DNA from: CAZKCI01 sp964551475
GTDB taxonomy: Bacteria > Auribacterota > Erginobacteria > Erginobacterales > CAZKCI01
Length of the DNA stretch: 43,302 bases
NCBI GenBank assembly: GCA_964551475.1
Contig: CAZKCI010000034.1
Span: 1 to 43,302 of the forward strand
Direction: 5' to 3'
Numbering within the stretch: the stretch's first letter is position 1; each line of letters begins with the position of its first letter. Shown piece by piece: positions 14,761 to 23,069 of this stretch. The notes under the pieces were generated by a model. The model was not told where the DNA came from, searched no databases, and saw only the letters and a list, made by a program, of their open reading frames with translations. The translations under genes were made by a program, and so were the position numbers.

Positions 14761-15663
14761 ATGAAAACGTCGATCTTTGTCGTCATCCTCTCCTGGAACG
14801 GGCGCTCTGACAGCCTCTCCTGCCTCGCCTCCCTGGCGAAGGTTTCCTCCCCGCCCTTCCGGATCATCCTGGTCGACAACGGCTCCTCCGACGGGACGGC
14901 CGCGGCGGTTCGGGAAAAATATCCCGCGGTGGAGGTGATCGCCACCGGGGAGAACCTCGGTTTCCCCGGCGGCAACAACGTGGGGATCCGGCGGGCGCTC
15001 GCAGGCCGGGCGGACTATATCTGCCTCCTCAACAACGACACCGAGGTCGACCCCGCTTTCCTGGGGGAATTCCTGGCCGCCGCGAACCGCTTTCCGCACG
15101 GCGGGATCTTCGGCGCCCGTGTCTGTTATCTGGAGCGGCCGAAGATCGTCTGGAGCCAGGGGATCGCGGTCAACCGCCTCACCGGCCGCGTCCTCACCCG
15201 GCATTTCAATGCCCCGGAGGATGCCGTCCCGGCCGAGACGACGGAGGCGCGGGCGGTCAGCGCCGCCTGCATGTTCGTCCGGCGCGAGGTTTTCGAGAAG
15301 GCCGGCCTGATGGACGAGCGCTACTTCCTCTGCTACGAGGACGTCGATCTCTGCCTGCGCGCCGCCGCCGCCGGCTTCACGATCCATGCCGTTCCCGCCG
15401 CCCGGGTTCGGCACCGGGTGAGCGCTTCGATGGGAGGGGAGGGTTCGGCGACGATCATCTACTACTCCACCCGCAACCAGCTTCTCCTGGCCCGGGAGCG
15501 CCTCCCCCTGCCGCTGCCCCTGCGCGCGCCGCGGAGTCTTCTGATCGCCCTCTACAATCTCCTCTTCGCGTTGGTCACCACGCGCACGCCGGCCCGTCTC
15601 GGATTGCCCACCTGGTGGCGGGGCGTGCGGAATTATCTGTCGGGGCGTTTCGGCCGGAGGTAG
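14761..15663 (+). CDS. GT2 glycosyltransferase (rhamnosyltransferase-like), second copy
   Basis: A 300-residue paralogue of the gene before it. Features are V-V-I-L-S-W-N-G near residue 7, L-V-D-N-G-S-S-D-G-T near 37-46, E-N-L-G-F-P-G-G-N-N-V-G near 65-76 and L-L-N-N-D-T-E-V near 91-98. It also has M-D-E-R-Y-F-L-C-Y-E-D-V-D-L-C-L-R near 184-200, and a C-terminal membrane-associating stretch. Compared with the neighbour, the G-F-P-G-G-N-N loop is nearer the rhamnosyltransferase consensus. Two successive enzymes of this type suggest sequential sugar additions to one surface glycan. Confidence 0.88.
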   Translation: MKTSIFVVILSWNGRSDSLSCLASLAKVSSPPFRIILVDNGSSDGTAAAVREKYPAVEVIATGENLGFPGGNNVGIRRALAGRADYICLLNNDTEVDPAFLGEFLAAANRFPHGGIFGARVCYLERPKIVWSQGIAVNRLTGRVLTRHFNAPEDAVPAETTEARAVSAACMFVRREVFEKAGLMDERYFLCYEDVDLCLRAAAAGFTIHAVPAARVRHRVSASMGGEGSATIIYYSTRNQLLLARERLPLPLPLRAPRSLLIALYNLLFALVTTRTPARLGLPTWWRGVRNYLSGRFGRR

Positions 15664-15686
15664 GGGGAGGGTTTCCTTCCCCGGGC

Positions 15687-15715
15687 TTCATTCTTCGCGC
15701 CGATTGTGCTATTTT
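15687..15715 (+). promoter_or_regulatory. Possible internal promoter (extended -10) before the GT-C gene
   Basis: TTCATT (15687-15692), a 17-bp spacer and TG-C-TATTTT (15707-15715). The -35 is poor; the extended -10 carries the call. Confidence 0.3.
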
Positions 15716-15733
15716 CCCCCCATGGAGGTGGCT

Positions 15734-17386
15734 ATGAAACGTCTTCCGCTCGTCCTGCTCTTGGCCTTGGTCGGCTACTCGCTCCCTTTCTTCCTGAGCG
15801 ATGAACTGATCTCACCCGACGACGCGGTCTTCGCGGTCTTCTCCGGCAATCTGGCCCGGACCGGCAGCCTCGCCTATCGGTCGGAGGGAGATGCGGTCTT
15901 CGGGATCCCGGGGTTTGTCCCCCGCTATTTCGTTTACAGCAGGAACCCGGATCGTCCCGCGGACACCTTCCCGCGCAAGTTTCCCGGCTTCATTTTTCTC
16001 TGGGGCGGCCTCCGGGCCTTCTCGCCCTGGCTGGTCGCCCGCCTGATCAACCCCTTGCTGGCGGTGATCGCGCTTCTCCTCCTCTTCGCGATCGGCCGCG
16101 TGGCCTTCCCCGGAGGGAAGGAGGCGCTCTGGGGGACGATCATCCTCGCCGTCAATCCCCTCTTCATCCACCGCGCCTACATGTATAACGCCACCCTCGG
16201 CAACCTCGTCTTCTTCCTGGCCTCCCTCCTTTTTCTCCTGCTCGCCCTGCGCCGAAGGTGTCTCTGGGCCTACCTGCTCTTCGGCGTTTCCGCCGGCGCT
16301 TTTCTCTGGTTCCGTCCGACTAACCCGGTCTATCTCGCCGCCTTCGCCTGCCTTGCCTTTTTTGAGCGGGACAAGATCAGGGGCCGCGCCCTTCTTCTCG
16401 CCCTCCTCGCCATCGTCGTCTTCGCGCTGGGGATACTGCTCTACAACAAGATCTGCTTCGGGAGCTATCTTTCGTTCAGCTACACCGTGACTGCGGTGTC
16501 GCCGGAGAAGGTGATGGGCGTGAAACCGCCCCTCTCGATCGCCCAGATTGCCGACTATCTCCGCTTCCACCCTTCGATCTGGTTGCTGCACCTGAAGAAC
16601 GCCCCCGTCTCCCTCTTCATCGCCTTTCCCCTCCTGCCGCTTGCCGTCCTGGGTTTCTTCCTCTTCCCCGCCGGAGAAGGGGGCAAGGGGTTTCGGAACT
16701 TCTATCTTTGCCAGATCCTGATCTCCATCGCCTTTTTCGCCAACTTCGGGACTTTCGGTTACGAAAAGGGCGAGTTCACGCTCCACTCCTCCTTCCTCCG
16801 CTATCTGACGCCGACGGTCGCCCTGCTTTCCCTCTTCGCCGCCCGGGCCCTCTCCCGGATCTCCTGGCCCTCCGTCCGTCCGCTCCGTGTCGCCTGCCTG
16901 TTCAGCCTCCTCATCGCCTTTCTCGCTCCCTCCGGCCAGATCGAGACGGTCCTCCAGTCTTCCTACTACCGCGCCTGCCGCGATTTTCTGCTCCGGGAAG
17001 TGCCGGCGGACTCCGTTCTCTTCTCCCACTACTGGGACAAGACGGTCTTCCCCGAACGGATGATTCACACCGGCGGATCGCATTTTCCCGGAGAGTCGTT
17101 CGAGGTCCCCCTCCGCCGCGTTCTGGAGAAGGGGAAGGCGGTCTTTACCACCTCCCATTTCAACGACGAGAAGATTCTCGCTTTTCTCCAGGAGAACTAC
17201 TCCTGCCGGGAGGTCCGGGGGCCGACGGAGATGACGCCCCTGGTCAAAATCGCCACCAGTTTCATGCCCCGGGAGATCTATCCGCTCATTCTCTACCGGG
17301 TGACCGGTCCGCTGCCGGTCGCGGAGACCGAAACCGCTCTTCCCTCCGAGGCCCCTCCGGCGTCGGTGTTGGAGGAAGACGAATAA
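15734..17386 (+). CDS. GT-C membrane glycosyltransferase (GT39/ArnT-like)
   Basis: A 550-residue polytopic protein with about ten or eleven hydrophobic segments in the first 400 residues and a soluble C-terminal domain. After the first membrane segment comes S-P-D-D at residues 27-30, the acidic pair in the first periplasmic loop that GT-C enzymes use in catalysis. The loop then holds R-K-F-P-G-F-I-F, like the ArnT/PMT group. Such enzymes use polyprenol-phosphate sugars, which the GT2/DUF2304 pair in this locus could supply. The ATG at 15734 is chosen because GGAGGTGGCT precedes it; in-frame ATGs at 15704 and 15722 lack or overlap that site. The Glu/Pro-rich last residues look disordered. Confidence 0.8.
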   Translation: MKRLPLVLLLALVGYSLPFFLSDELISPDDAVFAVFSGNLARTGSLAYRSEGDAVFGIPGFVPRYFVYSRNPDRPADTFPRKFPGFIFLWGGLRAFSPWLVARLINPLLAVIALLLLFAIGRVAFPGGKEALWGTIILAVNPLFIHRAYMYNATLGNLVFFLASLLFLLLALRRRCLWAYLLFGVSAGAFLWFRPTNPVYLAAFACLAFFERDKIRGRALLLALLAIVVFALGILLYNKICFGSYLSFSYTVTAVSPEKVMGVKPPLSIAQIADYLRFHPSIWLLHLKNAPVSLFIAFPLLPLAVLGFFLFPAGEGGKGFRNFYLCQILISIAFFANFGTFGYEKGEFTLHSSFLRYLTPTVALLSLFAARALSRISWPSVRPLRVACLFSLLIAFLAPSGQIETVLQSSYYRACRDFLLREVPADSVLFSHYWDKTVFPERMIHTGGSHFPGESFEVPLRRVLEKGKAVFTTSHFNDEKILAFLQENYSCREVRGPTEMTPLVKIATSFMPREIYPLILYRVTGPLPVAETETALPSEAPPASVLEEDE

Positions 17387-17387
17387 A

Positions 17388-17520
17388 GGGTAGATGGGTC
17401 AGGGTTAGGAAGTGGGACTGGTAAATGGGAGAGGGTTGGGTGGCGGCTGGCCGGCCAGGCCAAACCATTAACCTTACCCATCGACCGAACCCACTTCTTA
17501 ACCCCAACCCATCAACTGGT
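17388..17520. repeat. GGGTTAGG-type long hairpin, copy C (best preserved)
   Basis: A left arm of about 60 bases starting GTAGATGGGTCAGGG aligns throughout with the reverse complement of the right arm; both share GAAGTGGG and ATGGG at matching places. The loop is the palindrome TGGCCGGCCA. It fills the gap between the GT-C gene and the next GT4 gene. Confidence 0.78.
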
Positions 17521-17536
17521 TTCAAGGGTCACTGGC

Positions 17537-18613
17537 TTGAAACTGCTCTATATCACACGGAAATTTCCTCCTTCGATCGGGGGCATGCAGAGGTTCAACG
17601 GCAAGCTCGCCGCCCACCTCCGCTCCTCGGGGGAGTTTCGCCTGATCTCCTGGGGACACTCCCAGACCCTTCTCCCGTTCTTCCTCCTTTTTGCTCTCCT
17701 CCAGGCCGTCGCCCTGCGCCTGGCCGGGAAAGTCGACCGGGTCTATCTCGCCGACGGCCTGATGTCGCCCCTGGGGGTTTTCTTCAAGAAGGTTCTCGGC
17801 CTCAAGGTCGCCGTCGCCATCCACGGGCGGGATATCGCCTTCGCCTTCCCCGGCTATCTGACCGTCGTCCCCTGGGCGCTGAGGCGCCTGGACCGCGTGA
17901 TCTGCGTCTCCTCCCAGCTTAAAGAGGAGTGCCGACGCTTCGGGGTCCCGGAGAGGATCATCACCTCCATCCCGAACGGCGTAGACGTGGAGGATTTTGC
18001 CTGGAGGGAGAAGGCGACGCCGCGGGAGTTTCTGGGCTGGAAGGAGGACGGCCGGACGGTCCTGATCACGGTGGGCCGCCTGGTGACCAAAAAGGGGGTG
18101 GACCGCTTCATCCGGGACATCCTCCCCGGCGTGGTCGCCGTCGCTCCGCGCGTCCTCTATGTGGTCGTGGGCGGCGGCCCGCTTCTCCGGGAAATCGAAA
18201 AGCTGACGGCGGAGAAGGGGCTATCCGGCCATGTCCTTCTTGCCGGCGACGTCCCCATGGCCGACCCGCGCCTGCGGGCCTTTTACCGCGCCGCCGATAT
18301 ATTCGTCATGCCCAATGTTCTGATCCCGGGGGATATCGAGGGGTTTGGGATCGTGGCCCTGGAGGGGGGTGCGGCTGGATTGCCGGTGGTCGCCTCCCGC
18401 CTGCAGGGGATCCAAGAAGCGATCGTCGACGGGAAAAACGGGATTCTCATTCCTTGGAGCGACGCCGGGGCGTTCACGCAGACCCTTCTCGGCCTGATCG
18501 AAAACCCCGGGGAGAGGAAGAAGCTGGGGGAATCGGCCCGCCGCTTTGTCGAGGAGAACTATTCCTGGCGGTCGATCGCCCGTCGCTACTGGCAGGAGTT
18601 CAGTTCGCTGTAG
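17537..18613 (+). CDS. GT4-type glycosyltransferase (mannosyltransferase-like)
   Basis: A 358-residue GT-B enzyme from TTG at 17537. The N-terminus is L-Y-I-T-R-K-F-P-P-S-I-G-G-M-Q-R-F, typical of PimB-like GT4 enzymes (G-G-M loop near residues 15-17). It has H-G-R-D near 95-98 and I-P-N-G-V-D-V near 144-150. It also has the donor-site block G-R-L-V-T-K-K-G-V-D near 177-186 and E-G-F-G-I-V-A-L-E near 263-271, the canonical E-x7-E motif. It is the last gene of the sugar locus, followed by a terminator-like hairpin and a convergent secreted-protein gene. Confidence 0.88.
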   Translation: MKLLYITRKFPPSIGGMQRFNGKLAAHLRSSGEFRLISWGHSQTLLPFFLLFALLQAVALRLAGKVDRVYLADGLMSPLGVFFKKVLGLKVAVAIHGRDIAFAFPGYLTVVPWALRRLDRVICVSSQLKEECRRFGVPERIITSIPNGVDVEDFAWREKATPREFLGWKEDGRTVLITVGRLVTKKGVDRFIRDILPGVVAVAPRVLYVVVGGGPLLREIEKLTAEKGLSGHVLLAGDVPMADPRLRAFYRAADIFVMPNVLIPGDIEGFGIVALEGGAAGLPVVASRLQGIQEAIVDGKNGILIPWSDAGAFTQTLLGLIENPGERKKLGESARRFVEENYSWRSIARRYWQEFSSL

Positions 18614-18618
18614 CGAAA

Positions 18619-18770
18619 GGACGCTATGGACGTGATGGACGATATGGACTCAATGGACGGTATGGACCAATAAACCGAGCTCAAAAGCCTGGCATCTTCG
18701 TCGGGCCTTTTTGCTATCCTCCATCCCCTATCCTCCATCCTCCACCCCCTACCCTCCATCCCCTATCTCG
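18619..18770. repeat. ATGGAC / CTCCATC word-repeat hairpin in the convergent gap
   Basis: The left side (18619-18669) is a run of seven-to-nine-base units built on TATGGAC and GATGGAC. The right side (18715-18770) is built on CCTCCATCC, the approximate inverted form. The right side overlaps the stop codon of the convergent secreted protein gene (18763). A relative of the right side follows the stop of the 31122-32822 gene. Confidence 0.5.
18683..18712. terminator. Likely bidirectional terminator between convergent genes
   Basis: AAAAGCC-T...GGGCCTTTTT forms an A/T-flanked GC stem with one bulge, at the centre of the word-repeat hairpin, between the last glycosyltransferase gene and the convergent secreted protein gene. 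Confidence 0.45.
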
Positions 18771-21700
18771 TCACCGGGATATCCCCCGCCGTCCCGAAGT
18801 AGGCCCGTGTGATCGCGAGGGCTCCCCACATCCCGGTCGCGGACCGGAAAATCCCCGGATCGTCGGTCCCGTTCCCGTCGTAATCGGCCGGGACGAGGTC
18901 GTCCCCGTTCGCCCCGAAGTAATAGCGGGTCAAGCCGGCCACCCCCCACATCCCCTGGCCGGGGCGGAAGATGGCGGCGCGGTCGCGGCCCTCTCCGGCG
19001 TAGTCGGCCGGGAGGGGCACGTCGGTGGAGACGCCGAAGTAGATCCGCGCTCCGCTTCGCGACGCCCACAGCCCCGGCCGGGGACGGTAGATCGCGGCCT
19101 CGTCCGTCCCGTCGCCGTCGTAGTCGGCCGGGACCGCCTGGTCGTCGGAGGATCCGAAATAGATCCGGCTGAGTTCGCGGACCGACCAGAGTCCGGCCGA
19201 AGGACGGAAGCCGGCGATATCGCAGAGGCCGTCGCCGTCGTAGTCGGCCGGGACCGGGAGGTCGAGTGAATTGCCGAAGTAGATCCGGGTGGAGTTCCGG
19301 ATCGACCAGAGGCCGGCCGAAGGGCGGAAGACCGCCAGGTCCGCCGTCCCGTCGCCGTCGTAGTCCCCGGGGGCGGGCTGGTCGAGCGATCCGCCGAGAT
19401 AAGCCCGGGTGAGGTCGCGGACCGACCAGAGTCCGGAGGCGGAGCGGAAAACGGCCAGGTCCGCCGTCCCGTCGCCATTGTAGTCGCCGCTCTGCAGGAT
19501 CCGCCGGGACGAGGCGGCGAAGCCGATCTCCAGGGTGTAGTCGCTGACCGCGCCTTCGAAGCCGTCCACCACCAGGTAGTAGGTTCCGCCGACCGCGGCA
19601 TATTCGATCTCCTCCTGGTAGCCGAGAGTGCTTCGGTCAACGCAGTCGTTGCGGTCCGGGCCGTCGCAGAGGAAGAGGTCGAGGTCGCCGGAGTAGGCGG
19701 TGAGCGAAGCCGTGATCGTTCCCGCTCCGGCCGCGAAAGCGTAGACCACGTCCGGTCCCGACTCCAGGTTGTAGGGGTAACAGCCGTACTGTCGGTAGTG
19801 GTCGAAGAAATCGGCGGTATCCGCGTCGGTCTGGAATCCGGCGGAGACGGAGAGAGGCCAGAGGAAGGTGTCTCCGGCCCGGGGGAGGGGCGAGGGAGAC
19901 GGAGAGGGCGAGCGTCCCGGCGTGGGCGTGGGGGGCGTGGGCGAGGCGGTCCGCGTCGGTGACGCGGTCGGCGCCGGGGAGGCGGTGGGAGAGGGGCTGG
20001 GGGAAGGTATCGGCGTCGGCGACGGGCTCGCCGTCGGCGTGGGCGTGATCAAACGGGGGCTGGGCGTGGGGGAGGGGTCGAGGATGCCCCAGACCTCGAC
20101 GTCGTCGAGGTTCCAGCCGCTGTAGCGGCGGATGTTGTCGGTGCGCCCCATCCCCCAGCGGAGGCGCAGGGCGCCCGCCCGGTCGGCGATCGCGGAGAGG
20201 TTATAGGAGAGTTCCGTCCAGGCGGCGTCGAGGACGGCCTCCCCCGGCCCGGCCGGGTTGGCCCAGACCGTCGTCCAGTTGGTCCCGTCGCTCGAGGCCT
20301 GCACCGAGGCGTGGTCGTTGGCCGCCTGCTCCACGTTCAGCCAGCGCCGGAAGCGGAGATAGGTTCCCACCGCGCGGGAAAGGTCGAGGGGGGAGGTGGT
20401 CAGATAGTAGGTTTCCGGCAGGTTGTTGGGGTAGTTGCCGGAGAGGTTGTAGCCGTAGACGTTGTCCCCGGTGTAGCCCGAGGCGGGGTCCGGGTTGCCG
20501 TAGGAATCGCCGCAGCCCTCGATCGGCGTCGGCGCCGGGCAACCCCCCTGCCCGAGCGGCTCCCCGAAAGCCCAGTCCGATTCGGTCGCCCAGCCCGGGT
20601 CGGTTTCCAAGTCGAAGGCGTAGACTGCCTCCGGCCATTTGGCCGTCGGAGAGGGGGTGGGGGAGGGGGGGACGGTCGGAGAGGGTGTGGGCGTGAAGGT
20701 AAGGGTCGGGCTCGGGGAGGGCGTCGGCGTGGGCGGCGTGGGCGTGGTCGAGGGGCTGGGCGTGGGGGAGGGGGTCTCGATCGCGAAGGGGAGGTTGGCG
20801 GAAAACTCGGAGGTGGACCCCAGGGCGGTGGCCGAGTCGGCGGTGAGCCAGTCGCCGAGTGTCAGGCCGGCGAGTGTCTCGATCGACCAGGCCGGCTGAT
20901 CGTCGGCCGGGAACGAGACCAGGAAATAGAGCCCTTCCCCGGGTCCGGCGCCGTCGGTGTCGGCCGTGAAGAGTTCGACGGAGGAGCCCGGGCTTTTGGA
21001 CCCCGTGACGCGGGCGGAGGTGTCGGAGAGCCAGGTGACCGCGGCGATCAGGGGCGCCGCCGCGCCCTCGTTGGCGCCGTTCCGGAGAGCGATCCCCAGC
21101 CCCCCGTTCTCGCGGAACGAGTTCTTCGTGACGAGGTTGTAGTAGGTCTCCGCCCCGTCGACGAGGCATCCGTCGCCGTTCCCGCTCTGGCCGTTGAAGG
21201 CGATCAGGTTGGAGGAGAAACTGTTGCCGGCCCCGCCCGCCGCCACCGCCGCGCCGCCGGAGAGGTTGCCGAGGCGGATCGTCCCTCCCGGATCGGTCCC
21301 GATCGCGTTCCCCGCGATCTCGTTGCCGCGGGCGGCTGTCCCCTCGATCCTGATCCCCGCCCCGGCGTTCCCCCCGATCACGTTCAGGTAGTAGGAGTCG
21401 GGGCCGCCGACCACGTTGGACTCCGCCGCCCAGCCCGCCCCCTCCGCGCCCTCCAGGAGCACCCCGTGGAGGGAGTTCCCGATCGCGTGGGCGGCGCCGC
21501 CGTCCGTCCCGATGAAATTGCCCTCGATCAGGTTGGCCGCCCCCCGGGTGATCCGGATCCCGCAGCCCTGGTTCCCGGAGATCACGTTCCCCTCGCCGGG
21601 ACCGCTCCCGCCGATCCGGTTCTCCCGCGCGCCGGCCTCGATCAGGATCCCGCCGTCGGACTCGGCGGAGGTCCCATTCCCGAGCGGGGAAGATCCGTCG

Positions 21701-22806
21701 GCGGCGAGACCGATGACGGAGAAACGGACGAGGTTCTCGCGGGAGAGGTTGAGCGCGTCGTCGGTCTGAGTGATCCGGACGCCCCAGGAGGAGTTCCCGC
21801 TGATCAGGTTGGCGGTGTCGGAGGAGTTTCCCGCCGCCACGCCGGCGCTGTCGGAGATCAGGACCCCCCACTGGTTGGGGATGGCGGCCTGGCCGGTCGC
21901 GTCCGTCCCGATGTTATTGCCCAGGACCAGGTTGGATCCGGCGGTGCAGTCGGAGAACTCCACGCCGGCCCCCGAGGAATGGCCGGAGATCAGGTTGCCC
22001 AGCCCCCCCGCTCTCGATCCGCCGATCTCGTTGTCTTCGGTGGCGCGGAGATAGACGCCCCCCAGCGTGTTGGGGCGGGCGGCGTCACCGGCGGGGGTCA
22101 CGCCGATGTAGTTGTTCCGGAGCGCGGCCTGGAAAGCCCCGCCCAGGCCGGGGTTGATGGAGATCCCGTAGCCGGAGTTGGCGGAGACACAGTTGCGGTT
22201 TGCCCCCGCCCCCCCGATCAGGTCGCCGAAACCCCCCTCGTCGCGGATCCCGTCCCCCCCGTTTCCGGCCGCGGTCCCGTCGGCCCTAACGCCGACGAAG
22301 TTCGCCTGGACCACGGTGGAGGACCCGCTCACGATCAGGATCCCGTGGCTCAGATTGGAGATGATCTCGTTGGGGGCGTCGGCGGCGCCGATGGTCGCGT
22401 TCAGGCCGTCCACCTCGATCCCGTACTGGCCGTTGCGGATGCTGAGCCCCTGGATCGAGCAGCCGTCGGCCGCGATCTGGAAGACGGTCTGGCCGGACCC
22501 ATCGATGATGATGTCCCCCGTCCCCTGGCCCTGTCCGGCCCCGTCGATCTGGAGGTTGTTGGATTCCAGGCGAAGGGTCCCCTGGCCGGCGCTCAGCGTG
22601 ATGACGGTGGGGGAACCGGGAGGGAACTCGGTCTGGGAGAAGAAGATGGGTCCCGGATCGTACTCGATCCCATAGCGGAGCTCGCCCGCGGTCAGCGTTT
22701 CGCTGTCGAAGGAGGAGGTGACGAGGTAGTCGGCTCCGGCTCCCCGGAGCGGGGTGAAGAAGAGCAGGAAAAGGGGGAGGATTCCGAGTTGGCGTCCTGT
22801 CCGCAT
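18763..22806 (-). CDS. Large secreted protein: beta-helix, MAM-like, PPC domain and six C-terminal repeats
   Basis: 1347 residues from ATG 22806. The in-frame ATG at 22839 is rejected because it falls in the -10 box. Signal peptide residues 1-25 end A-G-A. Residues about 30-640 are a right-handed parallel beta-helix with N-L-I-S-G-N and I-G-T-D-A-x-G turns. A Pro/Thr/Ser linker spans 672-722. A jelly-roll domain like those in MAM or immune-inhibitor-A proteins spans 723-904, then a second linker to about 977. A pre-peptidase C-terminal (PPC) domain lies at 978-1100 with D-L-D-L-F-L. The last 240 residues are six 40-residue D-Y-D-G-D-G repeats ending P-V-T-R. Probably a surface or exported carbohydrate-binding or adhesin-type protein; no catalytic residues can be assigned. 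Confidence 0.85.
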   Translation of the reverse strand: MRTGRQLGILPLFLLFFTPLRGAGADYLVTSSFDSETLTAGELRYGIEYDPGPIFFSQTEFPPGSPTVITLSAGQGTLRLESNNLQIDGAGQGQGTGDIIIDGSGQTVFQIAADGCSIQGLSIRNGQYGIEVDGLNATIGAADAPNEIISNLSHGILIVSGSSTVVQANFVGVRADGTAAGNGGDGIRDEGGFGDLIGGAGANRNCVSANSGYGISINPGLGGAFQAALRNNYIGVTPAGDAARPNTLGGVYLRATEDNEIGGSRAGGLGNLISGHSSGAGVEFSDCTAGSNLVLGNNIGTDATGQAAIPNQWGVLISDSAGVAAGNSSDTANLISGNSSWGVRITQTDDALNLSRENLVRFSVIGLAADGSSPLGNGTSAESDGGILIEAGARENRIGGSGPGEGNVISGNQGCGIRITRGAANLIEGNFIGTDGGAAHAIGNSLHGVLLEGAEGAGWAAESNVVGGPDSYYLNVIGGNAGAGIRIEGTAARGNEIAGNAIGTDPGGTIRLGNLSGGAAVAAGGAGNSFSSNLIAFNGQSGNGDGCLVDGAETYYNLVTKNSFRENGGLGIALRNGANEGAAAPLIAAVTWLSDTSARVTGSKSPGSSVELFTADTDGAGPGEGLYFLVSFPADDQPAWSIETLAGLTLGDWLTADSATALGSTSEFSANLPFAIETPSPTPSPSTTPTPPTPTPSPSPTLTFTPTPSPTVPPSPTPSPTAKWPEAVYAFDLETDPGWATESDWAFGEPLGQGGCPAPTPIEGCGDSYGNPDPASGYTGDNVYGYNLSGNYPNNLPETYYLTTSPLDLSRAVGTYLRFRRWLNVEQAANDHASVQASSDGTNWTTVWANPAGPGEAVLDAAWTELSYNLSAIADRAGALRLRWGMGRTDNIRRYSGWNLDDVEVWGILDPSPTPSPRLITPTPTASPSPTPIPSPSPSPTASPAPTASPTRTASPTPPTPTPGRSPSPSPSPLPRAGDTFLWPLSVSAGFQTDADTADFFDHYRQYGCYPYNLESGPDVVYAFAAGAGTITASLTAYSGDLDLFLCDGPDRNDCVDRSTLGYQEEIEYAAVGGTYYLVVDGFEGAVSDYTLEIGFAASSRRILQSGDYNGDGTADLAVFRSASGLWSVRDLTRAYLGGSLDQPAPGDYDGDGTADLAVFRPSAGLWSIRNSTRIYFGNSLDLPVPADYDGDGLCDIAGFRPSAGLWSVRELSRIYFGSSDDQAVPADYDGDGTDEAAIYRPRPGLWASRSGARIYFGVSTDVPLPADYAGEGRDRAAIFRPGQGMWGVAGLTRYYFGANGDDLVPADYDGNGTDDPGIFRSATGMWGALAITRAYFGTAGDIPVTR
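18766..19488 (-). repeat. Six-unit 120-bp coding repeat array (array 1)
   Basis: Six tandem 120-bp units encode the C-terminal repeats of the large secreted protein. Units 1-3 are closest to consensus. Units 4-6 have drifted at the Ca-loop (for example D-Y-A-G-E-G in unit 5) and at the W-S-[VI]-R position. Confidence 0.85.
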
Positions 22807-22837
22807 GAGCCGAGCTTCCGTCGGAAGGTCTACCAGC

Positions 22838-22866
22838 AATATAGCGGAAAGGACGAGGACTGTCCA
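22838..22866 (-). promoter_or_regulatory. Strong sigma-70-type promoter for the large secreted protein
   Basis: On the minus strand, TGGACA (22866-22861), a 17-bp spacer and TATATT (22843-22838) each match the consensus at 5/6. The predicted start near 22831 fixes the translation start at 22806. The short leader contains CTTCCG-A-CGGAAG, a small hairpin. Confidence 0.6.
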
Positions 22867-23006
22867 GACGGCTTCAGCCGGAGGATGTCGGTTGTCGCGC
22901 CGGGCCTCCCCCGTCCGGCCGTTGTCGGCCAGTTCTCCGCCTCCGCCCTGCGGGCTGCGGCGGACAAGTACGGGCCGGCGTAGCTGGGCCCGTCACGCAG
23001 TTGTAG

Positions 23007-23025
23007 GCCGGTTCTGTGAACCGGC
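23007..23025. repeat. Small palindrome in a palindrome-rich gap
   Basis: GCCGGTTC-TGT-GAACCGGC is a perfect eight-base stem. Just left of it (22936-22970) is a second inverted motif, CCGCC-CTGC-GGG...CGGCGG. The gap 22867-23069 holds no gene; it looks like a landing place for REP-like elements. Confidence 0.5.
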
Positions 23026-23069
23026 GGCCGGGCCGTTACGAACGTGCAAGAGGACGAGTGTTTTATGCT

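Noticed and set aside
7466..17520. Telomere-like GGGTTAGG repeats
   Set aside because: The words are isolated, imperfect and inverted within hairpins in mid-chromosomal gaps; no tandem run exists.
18766..19488. CRISPR-like array or tandem satellite because of regular 120-bp periodicity
   Set aside because: The units stay in one reading frame, encode a conserved protein motif and have no short repeat-spacer structure.
20311..22983. 890-residue plus-strand open frame opposite the large secreted protein
   Set aside because: Gly/Val/Arg/Asp-rich antisense frame produced by GC-rich codons; the minus-strand frame has signal peptide, domains and promoter.
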